A stretch of DNA of 64,000 nt, taken from contig JBAKBP010006545.1 in assembly GCA_037953745.1 (NCBI GenBank), positions 45,235 to 109,234 on the forward strand, in the 5' to 3' direction. Below, piece after piece: positions 30,090-38,592 of this stretch. The notes beneath the pieces are model-generated. The model was not told the DNA's origin, ran no database searches, and saw nothing but the letters and a program-made list of their open reading frames with translations. A program made the position numbers and the translations under genes. Every line of letters begins with the position of its first letter. Positions within the stretch are counted from its first letter, which is position 1. The stretch comes from Lithodes maja. Lineage: Eukaryota; Arthropoda; Malacostraca; Decapoda; Lithodidae.

Positions 30090-30515
30090 GTTGTTGTTGT
30101 TGTTGCTGTTCCTCAGGCTGTCTGGCCGAGCAGCCCCAAGGTCCCGAGCAAGGCCAAGGCCATAACTGAGCGCCCCCACAGAACCCTCCCAGCCCACCAC
30201 CAACAATGCCCAGGTGACCGAAGCCACTCAAAGGCAGGGAGCTGAGGAGGGCGCGGAAACGCCCGGGAAACAAAAGCCCCACCCAAGGCCCTGTGCCCCT
30301 CAGCAATTATAAAGGGAAAGTTGAGGGGCAAAGGAAAAATGTGACGCTTTGGCTCCCAATCTGCCAGGGTTGGCAGTAGGGAGGTCAATCCACGGAAAAG
30401 ACGCCGTCACTTGAGATCTAGAAAATATATAAGTAAAAGGAACAGTCAGAGTAAGCTATGGGTATGGCAGAGAACGCTCAACTCTCATTCTGATAGACCA
30501 GCCCATCACCACTGG
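30090..30515 (-). mobile_element. (AAC)n-family repeat inside the minisatellite
   Basis: A (GTT)n run at 30089-30106, then GGCTGTCTGGCCGAGCAGCC to ATAGACCAGCCCATCACCAC. The outer part of the family's 5' end is missing. Confidence 0.75.
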
Positions 30516-31317
30516 ATGTAGTGGTGGATAGTGGTAGTAGTGGATGAAGTGATAGTGGTGGATGCAGTGGTAGTAGTAGATAAAGTGGTAGTGGTGGATA
30601 CAGTGGTAGTGGTGGATAAAGTGGTAGCTGTGGATAAAGTGTTAGTGGTAGACCAAAGTATGTATAAGCTACAAACATTTTGACTAACTGCTAATAATAA
30701 ACAATTATTGAAGGAAAGGGAGGGTGGATAGGTCCGCCAATTTCCCACAATGCACCGCGGTAAACATTGCGTTCAGCGCCTCTATCGGCCACTGTAGGCA
30801 TTTATTGGTAGGGAGAATTACGGGAGCATGTTTTCGTCAGGCCATTAACCCTCCAGCCCCGGGGGCTATAGCTTACGACTGTACTGCTGTACTGGGGGTT
30901 TTGAGGATTTTTTGCCTATGTTAACTACTCTGTAAATGAATGAATATTGCATGTAATGTTGTGAATAAAAAAAAATAATGTTTCACAAACCTTCCTCTGT
31001 CTAATGGCGTTGAGTAGAGGTCTCTAGCCCCTCTGGTTGCATAATGGTGAGCGCGGGAAGACGAGTGCTTTTTTATGCGGGAATTTCCTCCCGCGTCCGA
31101 AAGCGTCGGCCCGCCCTGGCTACGACGCACCTAGCCGCTCGCCGCGCCAAAGTATTTATCTCCCTTAGACGATTTTAGTGTTTGATATTGAGAATGTGAT
31201 GTTTATTTGATATTTTCTAGTTATTTTGAGGCCAATTATATAAAATATGTTTATTAGGGTATCAATTTCACTGATATTGGTAATTTTCACTCGATACCGT
31301 ACATTTTATTAGTAATT

Positions 31318-34300
31318 CTATCTATCTATCTATTGCCTGACGCCGTGATCCCCGAAGGGGTGGCCACGAACGAACCGCCCCCATGCACCTCTGTCCCCAG
31401 TCAGTCGACGCCCCTCCCCCCAACCAGCACCGCCTTCATTCATGTAGTTCCTCACTCCATCCTTCCACCTCATATTCGGTCTACCTCTCCCCCTCTGTCC
31501 CTCCACCTCGCTCTCGTACACCCTCTTAGTCATTCTCTCGCTTTCCATACGTTCCATATGGCCGAACCATCTCAAGTTGTTCCTTTTCACACTTTCCAGG
31601 ACATCTACCTCCACACCACACCTCCTTCTTACTTCCTCATTAGTCTGTCTATCCCTCCATGTAATTCCGCACGCACTCCTTAAGTAATTCATTTCCACTG
31701 CTCTCACTCTTGGTCTGAGTCTCTCAACCAACGTCCATGCTTCGCTTCCGTAAGTCAGTGTCGGGATTACCACACTGTCATGCAAGGACTTCTTCACTTC
31801 CATACTGACCACCCTATTTCTTGTTACTGCTTTTAGCGTTCCTACAACCCTCTTCCCCTGTTGTACCCTCTCCCGCACCTCTTCATCCATAGTCCCATCT
31901 TTACTCAACACACTGCCCAGATACTTAAAAGAGTTGACGATCTCCATAGCCTGACCGTTCAGCTTCACCTCACACTCTGTGACTTCACCCCTTTCGAAGA
32001 CCATAACCTTGCTCTTCCCCGTATTTACCTTCAAATTCCGTTTTTCGCACACTGTTCCAAACTCATTTACCAGACCCTGCAACTCCCATTCATTATCACT
32101 CATCAGAACTGTATCATCTGCAAACAGCAGTATAGGTAGCTTCCACTCAATTCCCTCCCTTTTCAGCGATACACCAACATTCACTACTCTTGATAGTATT
32201 TCTTTCATAACTCCATCCATATATACAGTAAACAGCCACGGGGACATCACACACCCCTGTTTCAAACCAACATTCAGGTCAAAGAACTCGCTCTGCTCAC
32301 TCTCCACACGTACTGCCGCCTTTGCACCCTCATACATGCTCTTCACTGCTTTCAGCAACTTGCCCTCTACTCCGTATATTCTAAGTACTTTCCACAAACC
32401 TTCTCTATCCACTCTGTCATAGGCCTTCTCCAAGTCCATAAAGGCAACATACACCTTTTGTTTCTTCTCCAGATACTTCTCCACAACACAATTCAGGGTA
32501 AAAATCTGATCTACACATCCTCTTCCCTTCCTAAAGCCTCCCTGCTCGTCGCCTATCCATTTCTCCGTTCTCACTCTCACTCTCTCAATCACTACCCTAC
32601 TGTATACCTTCCCTACTACGCTTAGAAGACATATTCCTCGGTGGTTACCACACACTCCTCTTTCCCCTTTGCCCTTATATAGGGGGACTATTATGCCAGT
32701 CTTCCAGTCATCGGGTGCACTCCCCTTCTCCCATGCTAGTTTGCACATTTTCCATACCCATTCTATCACTATCTCACCACCATACCTCAACATTTCCCCA
32801 CACACTCCATCTGTTCCTGGTGCTTTCCCCAACTTCACTCTTTTCATGGCTTCCCACACTTCTGACCTCCTGATCCCCACCTCCTCCTCCACTACTTCTC
32901 TTCTTCTCCCTCCCATACCATATCCAGCTATGTTTGCTGGCTCTTCATTCCTTTCATTTAGCAACTCACTGAAGTACTCCCTCCATCTTTCGACCCTCTC
33001 TTGCTTCTCGGCTAGCATTCTCCCATTCTTATCTTTCACACCCTTACTGTTTCCCTTGCTACCTTCCCTAACTTTCTTGACTTCTTTCCAGAACAGTTTC
33101 TTACTCTCCCTCCATTTTACACTCAGATTCCTTCCAAATTCCTCATCTACTCTTCTCTTACTTTCCTTCACTACTCTCTTCACCACCCTCTTACTCTCCA
33201 CGTACCTCGCTCGTTTCTGTCTCTCAGAATCTTCATTCCCTCTACTACCCAACCACTCTCTATATGCTTTCTTCTTTTCTTCCACAGCTATTCTTACCTC
33301 TTCTGTCCACCATGCTGTACCTTTCACTCCCTTCCCTCTTCTCCTCACTCCACACACCTCCTCACATGCTGCACATATCTCATCCTTAAACACCTTGCTC
33401 ATCTCCTCCACTTCCTCCATAACTTCCAGGTCGAACCCACCTAGTCGTCTTTCCACTGCTCTCCTGTACTCCTCCCTGACTTCCTCCTCCTGCAACCTCT
33501 CCACCCTCCTCACCATTCCACCCTCCTCTCGCCTCCCTCCCGCTCTCCTCACCCACTTCTTTTGTATCCTAACCTTAGCTACCACTACATAATGATCAGA
33601 CAGACCCCCTCCAATACCCCTATACACCCTAGCATCCATCACAGATTTCTTCATTCGTTCATCCACACATACATAATCAATCAATGACTTTCGTTCCACC
33701 ACTGTCTTATCCTTCATCGTCAACATCCGTTTCCACGTGTACCTGTGGATCATTCTGTGTCGGAAGAAGGTGTTGGCTATCCACAGCCTCCTCCCCACAC
33801 ATACGTCCACAAGTGCACTACCATTCCCATTCACCTCTGATGGTACCCCCCACCCTCCCACCACTCCCTCAACTTTCCTATCACCCACCTTACCATTCAT
33901 ATCCCCAATCAGAAATATTCTTTCGTTCTTGTCAAACTTCTCCAGGCACGCCTCCACATTCATCCAGAACTCCTCTTTCTTTCTTTCAAGTATATCCTCT
34001 GTCGGGGCATACAGGCATACAATCACCCACGTTTGTATTCCTACTTTCATTCTCACCCACACAATCCTTGAACCCACAGACCCATACTCTCTTACACATT
34101 CCTTCCATTTGCTACTTACAAACAAACATGCACCTTCTCTCGCTGTTCCTTCACTCACTCCAGCACACACACCCATTCCACACTCCCACTCTCTCACATC
34201 TGAACCTTTCCATTTGGTCTCTGTCATTCCACATACATCCAGCCTGGCATTCACTAACACTTCCAGAACCTCTCTCTCTTTTGTGCCATCATTCATGCCA

Positions 34301-34530
34301 CTAACATTCCATGTAGCCATTCTCAGAATGTCCGAAGGCATGTCCTTAGTCGGTCGTGGTTCGTCAACGTTGGTTCCGTCCGCATCCGAGGCTGTTCGTT
34401 CGTTTTTTTTTGCTTAGATATTTTTTCCGGGTGGGGGTCGCAAGCCCACCGACCCAACCTCTTTAGTCGCCTCTTACGACACGCAGAAGGCACGTGGGGC
34501 ATATTCTATTCCCTAACCCCCAGGGTTATT
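31318..34530 (-). mobile_element. RTE-type LINE A, apparently complete
   Basis: The minus-strand element has a 5' UTR of about 190 bp containing GGGTCGGTGGGCTTGCGACC, a single 1003-codon ORF and a short 3' end with a (TAGA)n tail at 31318-31335. The flanking target is ATTAGTAATT on both sides, inside the 3' region of piggyBac A. Partial copies lie at 5152-5504, 28104-28560 and 41404-41831. Confidence 0.85.
31330..34341 (-). CDS. RTE-type LINE ORF: EEP endonuclease plus reverse transcriptase, 1003 aa
   Basis: This is the single polyprotein of an RTE-clade non-LTR retrotransposon. It nicks target DNA and primes reverse transcription in the nucleus. The N-terminal EEP endonuclease (about residues 8-260) shows MATWNVSGMNDG, MTETKWKG, VCLYAPTED, IGDMNGKVGD and LSDHYVVV (SDH catalytic). 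A basic linker follows. The RT (about 480-790) shows LGKAPGTDGVCGEMLRYGG, WKTGIIVPLYKGKGERGVC, CLLSVVGKVYSR, MDLEKAYDRVDREGLWKVL, LKQGCVMSPWLFTVYMDGVM and LLFADDTVLMSDNE. The thumb and C-terminus end in GHPFGDHGVRQ. The frame is uninterrupted with all catalytic residues present, so it may be active. The long frames on the + strand here are shadows. ATG at 34341 precedes the EEP by seven codons. Confidence 0.9.
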   Translation of the reverse strand: MPSDILRMATWNVSGMNDGTKEREVLEVLVNARLDVCGMTETKWKGSDVREWECGMGVCAGVSEGTAREGACLFVSSKWKECVREYGSVGSRIVWVRMKVGIQTWVIVCLYAPTEDILERKKEEFWMNVEACLEKFDKNERIFLIGDMNGKVGDRKVEGVVGGWGVPSEVNGNGSALVDVCVGRRLWIANTFFRHRMIHRYTWKRMLTMKDKTVVERKSLIDYVCVDERMKKSVMDARVYRGIGGGLSDHYVVVAKVRIQKKWVRRAGGRREEGGMVRRVERLQEEEVREEYRRAVERRLGGFDLEVMEEVEEMSKVFKDEICAACEEVCGVRRRGKGVKGTAWWTEEVRIAVEEKKKAYREWLGSRGNEDSERQKRARYVESKRVVKRVVKESKRRVDEEFGRNLSVKWRESKKLFWKEVKKVREGSKGNSKGVKDKNGRMLAEKQERVERWREYFSELLNERNEEPANIAGYGMGGRRREVVEEEVGIRRSEVWEAMKRVKLGKAPGTDGVCGEMLRYGGEIVIEWVWKMCKLAWEKGSAPDDWKTGIIVPLYKGKGERGVCGNHRGICLLSVVGKVYSRVVIERVRVRTEKWIGDEQGGFRKGRGCVDQIFTLNCVVEKYLEKKQKVYVAFMDLEKAYDRVDREGLWKVLRIYGVEGKLLKAVKSMYEGAKAAVRVESEQSEFFDLNVGLKQGCVMSPWLFTVYMDGVMKEILSRVVNVGVSLKREGIEWKLPILLFADDTVLMSDNEWELQGLVNEFGTVCEKRNLKVNTGKSKVMVFERGEVTECEVKLNGQAMEIVNSFKYLGSVLSKDGTMDEEVRERVQQGKRVVGTLKAVTRNRVVSMEVKKSLHDSVVIPTLTYGSEAWTLVERLRPRVRAVEMNYLRSACGITWRDRQTNEEVRRRCGVEVDVLESVKRNNLRWFGHMERMESERMTKRVYESEVEGQRGRGRPNMRWKDGVRNYMNEGGAGWGEGRRLTGDRGAWGRFVRGHPFGDHGVRQ

Positions 34531-34540
34531 AGTAATTATT

Positions 34541-34992
34541 AGTAATTGAGGTATGTTATTGTTGTATTAGGCACTGATTATTCGTTATCACAGGTGTTTA
34601 TTATACTTTGGCCATCAAATATTAGGTCTTGTGTCACTTTCACTTTGACAAATATGCTTTAGAGAGTGTCACTGTCACTGATAATGCTCATTTTCACTCG
34701 ATACCGTACATTTTATTAGTAATTGAGGTAGGTTATTGTTGTATTAGGCACTGATTATTCGTTATCACAGGTGTTTATTATACTTTGGCCATCAAATCTT
34801 AGGTCTTGTGTCACTTTCACTTTGACAAATATGCTTTAGAGAGTGTCACTGTCACTGATAATGCTCATTTTCACTCGATACCGTACATTTTATTAGTAAT
34901 TGAGGTAGGTTATTGTTGTATTAGGCACTGATTATTCGTTATCACAGGTGTTTATTATACTTTGGCCATCAAATCTTAGGTCTTGTGTCACT
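34541..34992. repeat. 178-bp tandem repeat, about 2.5 units
   Basis: The unit TAATTGAGGTAGGTTATTG ... TCACTCGATACCGTACATTT repeats near 34541, 34721 and 34899. It lies in the 3' non-coding part of piggyBac A. The deleted copy B holds a single unit at 39041-39150. Confidence 0.9.
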
Positions 34993-35268
34993 TTCACTTA
35001 GTTATATGATTTGTAAACGTTTTATATACAATTTATTGTGTCTTTTTTCACTGATTTCTATATTTCTATAGGTTCTAATCATATGAATGTCACTTGGTAT
35101 ATACATATGTGTCACTTTCACATATTATTATGGTGGAATTGTATTTGTATCAATTTTCTCATAATACTTGACTTTTTTATTATAATACATTGGTTTTCTT
35201 CCACTTTTTGCCTATATATAATTATAGTGTACATATTGTAATTTTATTTGGCAATTTCAGTATGATTA

Positions 35269-38175
35269 TTAGAACTCCTGCTTGGTGTGGTAAGCAGCGA
35301 AGCACCCTACAGCACAGAGTGCCACCTTGCACTCCACACACTCCGTGGTTGACTTTTTACCTGGGTGCGGCCTCACCCTGCTGTGGTAGCAGACATGGCA
35401 CCGCTTCTGATTTGTTTTTCCTGCTGCATTCTGAGGAAAGAAACCAAGCTGGTGCCTAAGCAGGTATGGAGCAGACTGCAAGCGGTCGATAACGGCGGGC
35501 CCAGGATGTGCCACTGCCCTCTGTGGCGTAGCATACTTCTCCAGGAGCTCCGTCAACACCTGCTTTTGGAACCTCCGCAGGCTATTGAACTTCAGGGGTG
35601 GGTTCTCATTCCGAAGCCTGTATATATTATAGGCATTCAGAATTGACATGTCCACCATATGCAGAAAGAACTTTTTGTACCATCTGCACGAGGTACGCAG
35701 GCAGTCAATGAAGCCTATCTGCATGTCGGACTTGTCCACCAGCCTCATGTTGACGTTGTAGTCCAGGACAGTATCGGGCTTGGTCACCCTGGCCTGGGTG
35801 CGGCGATCCACCTTGCCAGTCTCCACCATTTCCCCCTTGTGGATGGTGGTCAGGAGGTTGACCTTCCGCTGGTCGTGCCAGTCGATAGCCAGAATGGGCC
35901 CCGACTTCTTCCTGAAGACATCACCTTTTTTGGTCTTTGCAGGGAAAGTTGACATGCCCTTCCTTTTCCCTCGTACTGTGCCTACAGTCCCCGTCTTGCG
36001 CTCATGCAGGTACTGTGAGAGAGTGGGGGACGTGTAATAGTTGTCCGTGTAGAGGACGTGATTCTTATGGAAGTAGCGGTCCATCATGGCTTGCACCACT
36101 GCTCCGCCAAAGCCAATGAGGGGGTCCACAAGCACGTCCCCTTCCTTCCCGCTGTAGACCAGGAAGTCCAGGACATAGCCAGTTTGGCAGTCGCACAGCA
36201 CAAAGAATTTTATGCCAAAGCGATGTCTTTTTGAGGGGATGTACTGCCGGAAGCTGAGTTTTCCCCGGAACAGCACAAGAGACTCGTCAATGACGACCTT
36301 GCGGAAGGGCTTGAAGTAGGAGGTGAAGCGTTCTCGCATCATCTCATACAACGTCCTAATCTTCCACAGCTTGTCTGGGCGGTGGACGTCGGTGTTGGTG
36401 ACAAGATGGAGCGCTGCGAGGATATCAAGGTACCGGTCGCGAGCCATATATTTCCCGAAGGCAGGGGTTGAAATCAGATCATTGGTGATCCAATAGTCAG
36501 GCAACCTATGCTTCCTGACATGAGGCATTAGCATGGTGAGTGCCAGGAACACCATGAATTCTTTATGAGTCACTGGGGTCCACTTCCTCATATGGCCCTT
36601 GGTCACCTTGCCCAAAAAGTGTACCTGGAATTGGTGCTGCTTGTTTGTCTCTTTGACAACATAGCCTACCACCTCCTCATCAAAGAATGCCTCAAATAGT
36701 TCGTGTGGTGGAGCATTGGGGCCTGCAGGAAAATTGGGGGTAATGCCTGAACCCTCCAGTGCCTCATCAAAAGCTGGCACATCAGGGTTGTATACATCCC
36801 CATCAACTATGTCTTGCCACTGAAAAACGTAGAATGGGTCTTGTCTACGCTGACGAGGAGCTCCAACTGGTGGCCCAGCACGCCCACGGCCAACTCGGGA
36901 GGCGCGCGCCCTAGGGCGGCGGCGAGGGCGTCGGCCAGGGCGGCGGCCAGGGCGGCGGGCAGAAAGACGGGCAGCACGAAGCCGGGCCAAGCGGGTGGGT
37001 CGAGGGTCGTCGATGTCCATATAGTCATCGTCATCGTCAGAGTGGTCATCTTGCCCTGACGGTGGACCTATGTAATCATGGCCAGAGTCTTCAGAGCGGT
37101 GCCCTTCATCATCAGTGGCCCCCACATAATCTGGCGGGGAACAAGTGATGCGTGGGCGGCGTGCGGGTGGGCGAGGTGGGGAAGGAGTGGCAGGTGAGGC
37201 TGTGTCCTCCCGAGGTCCCGGGCTCCTTGGCCTGCGACGAGTCACAGAAAGCAATGATTCACTTTCACTAGGCCCAGGTATTGGTGATGCGAGCTCAAAT
37301 ACTTCTGCAGGAAGACATGTTGAAGGCGGGAGAGGTGGGGAGGACCGTGGGGAAAGTTGCGGGGACGTATGGCTGGGGCCGGCCGGGGTGGACGCCGCCG
37401 CGGGAGCCTCGAACAAAACTCTCTTACTTTTCTTACTTTTCTTAGTATATTTTCTACCTTTCCCCTTTTCGGCAAGAGTATGTCTCCTGTCGGGGGACCT
37501 AGGAGGCAAATAGGACGAAAGTGGGGGGTCCTCAACCCTTGGCAATGGTGGGGGTGGTGGGGAAGAATGCGGGGCATCCGGGTCATCTTGGGTGGCGTGG
37601 GTAGATAAGGGAGACAATGGCGGTCGAGAAGGGTCACCACGCTGACCCTCACTCACAGCCTCATCCTCACCAAGTATTTTAGCTTGTTCCCTAGCTGCCG
37701 CGGCCGCCTTTTCAAGTATTTTTAACTTGTAGAAATGTAGCTTGAAAGGCGATTTACCTGGGGAAGGGCTTGGAGTCGTGTCACTTATGCAAAATTTGGT
37801 GAGTGACCTTGAACTCTCCCACTCACTCACTCTCGCAAGTTCACTTTCTTTAGGTAAACCAGCTTCCTCAACAACTGGTACATCACCTTCATCACTCTCA
37901 TCACTCTCAAATTCTTTCGCAAATCCCAGGAATTGTTCTTTATCACTCTCATGGCCATAATCACTCGACTTATAATTACTCGAGTGGTCACTCACTTCTT
38001 CATCAATCTTATGCTTGGCATCAGCTTTCTCATAAAGTCTCAAAGTCGTCTCAATACCTCCGGGAGATAACACATTTAGGCGATGGCGTCGGGGTAAGGC
38101 ACGACGCACTACCAAGGGCGTCGTAGGAAGCCCGATGTCGGACACGGCGGAATCACTATTTGGTGTACTGTCCAT
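35269..38175 (-). CDS. piggyBac transposase, 968 aa, DDD triad intact, C-terminal zinc finger
   Basis: This is a nuclear cut-and-paste transposase recognising TTAA. Residues 1 to about 480 form a long disordered N-terminus (acidic, proline-rich and Arg/Ala-rich blocks). The DDE_Tnp_1_7 domain follows from about 500, with the catalytic Asp residues in VIDESLVLFRG (about D630), YTDNYYTSP (about D711) and RLVDKSDMQ (about D814). Spacings of about 81 and 103 match the family. A C-terminal cysteine-rich finger (about 922-965) shows CHVC, CVEC, LC and CF..YH, as in the DNA-binding CRD of piggyBac. At 968 residues it is longer than the usual 550-600 because of the N-terminal extension. Start MDSTPNSD at 38175 is shared with copies B and C. 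The reading frame is complete, so it is potentially active. Confidence 0.92.
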   Translation of the reverse strand: MDSTPNSDSAVSDIGLPTTPLVVRRALPRRHRLNVLSPGGIETTLRLYEKADAKHKIDEEVSDHSSNYKSSDYGHESDKEQFLGFAKEFESDESDEGDVPVVEEAGLPKESELARVSEWESSRSLTKFCISDTTPSPSPGKSPFKLHFYKLKILEKAAAAAREQAKILGEDEAVSEGQRGDPSRPPLSPLSTHATQDDPDAPHSSPPPPPLPRVEDPPLSSYLPPRSPDRRHTLAEKGKGRKYTKKSKKSKRVLFEAPAAASTPAGPSHTSPQLSPRSSPPLPPSTCLPAEVFELASPIPGPSESESLLSVTRRRPRSPGPREDTASPATPSPPRPPARRPRITCSPPDYVGATDDEGHRSEDSGHDYIGPPSGQDDHSDDDDDYMDIDDPRPTRLARLRAARLSARRPGRRPGRRPRRRPRARASRVGRGRAGPPVGAPRQRRQDPFYVFQWQDIVDGDVYNPDVPAFDEALEGSGITPNFPAGPNAPPHELFEAFFDEEVVGYVVKETNKQHQFQVHFLGKVTKGHMRKWTPVTHKEFMVFLALTMLMPHVRKHRLPDYWITNDLISTPAFGKYMARDRYLDILAALHLVTNTDVHRPDKLWKIRTLYEMMRERFTSYFKPFRKVVIDESLVLFRGKLSFRQYIPSKRHRFGIKFFVLCDCQTGYVLDFLVYSGKEGDVLVDPLIGFGGAVVQAMMDRYFHKNHVLYTDNYYTSPTLSQYLHERKTGTVGTVRGKRKGMSTFPAKTKKGDVFRKKSGPILAIDWHDQRKVNLLTTIHKGEMVETGKVDRRTQARVTKPDTVLDYNVNMRLVDKSDMQIGFIDCLRTSCRWYKKFFLHMVDMSILNAYNIYRLRNENPPLKFNSLRRFQKQVLTELLEKYATPQRAVAHPGPAVIDRLQSAPYLLRHQLGFFPQNAAGKTNQKRCHVCYHSRVRPHPGKKSTTECVECKVALCAVGCFAAYHTKQEF

Positions 38176-38372
38176 GATGGCGTCGCGCTAGATACTGTTG
38201 TTGTGGCGTCGTTGACGCCGGGTGGCGCCACCTACCGCCCCATGATCACAAAATGTGCGCGCGGCTTTCGAAAATCAAGCACGAAAGCAAGGGGCGTACA
38301 TGAGGCCATCCGGGTTGCGCGGGCCGAGTATGTTATGGGCGTATATGAGGTCATCCGGGTTGGAGGGGTTAA

Positions 38373-38588
38373 TACACAGGTTTATAGGGGTAAAGTCCGA
38401 TAATCCGAAAAATCCACTAATCCGAACGAGGGCCGGTCCGCTGCCCTTCGGATTAACGGAAGTTTACTGTACCTTAAAACCCGAGCCAAGTTTTTCTAAA
38501 ATACGTTTTAATCGCCGTTTTACGCTTTTAACCCCTCATTTTCCCTGTACAGTACTTCATAGCCCTCCCCACTATCGGGCGGCGTGAC
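38373..38588. repeat. Solo pogo/Tigger end between two piggyBac elements
   Basis: CAGGTTTATAGGGGTAAAGTCC to ACGGAAGTTTACTGTA (about 38378-38471) is nearly identical to 62570-62666, where it forms the right end of a pogo-like element. The remaining 110 bp is unassigned. Confidence 0.65.
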
Positions 38589-38592
38589 TTAA

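Larger units (their letters stand above)
28718..30655. repeat. 18-bp minisatellite array with two insertions
   Basis: The unit is about GTGGATAAAGTGGTAGTG with many variants. Arrays lie at 28718-28998, 29249-30078 and 30516-30650. They are separated by a tRNA-like SINE (29035-29248, minus) with an (AAT)n tract and by an (AAC)n-family repeat (30090-30515). Long open frames on both strands (VVVDKVVVV-type, LPLYPPLPL-type) come from the repeat having a unit length divisible by three. They have no start context or domain and are not called as genes. Confidence 0.9.
30849..38368 (-). mobile_element. Complete piggyBac element A, carrying an RTE LINE
   Basis: It is flanked by TTAA at 30845-30848 and 38369-38372. 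The terminal repeats are CCCTCCAGCCCCGGGGG and, on the minus strand at the other end, CCCCTCCAACCCGGATG. It contains one transposase gene (35269-38175). Its 3' non-coding region includes a 178-bp tandem repeat (34541-34990) and an inserted LINE (about 31318-34530). Without the LINE it would be about 4.3 kb. Ends, target duplication and open transposase suggest a recently active autonomous copy. Confidence 0.9.

Noticed and set aside
29169..30306. Open frames of 350-360 codons on both strands across the minisatellite
   Set aside because: They consist of the 18-bp repeat and run into unrelated repeats. No domain, no splice or start context, and both strands are open for the same trivial reason.
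31333..34417. Several 90-300 codon frames on the + strand
   Set aside because: They are Ser/Pro/Thr-rich complements of the minus-strand RTE polyprotein, with no domain of their own.
34541..34992. CRISPR-like direct repeats
   Set aside because: The unit is 178 bp with no spacers, in a eukaryotic transposon. It is a simple tandem repeat.
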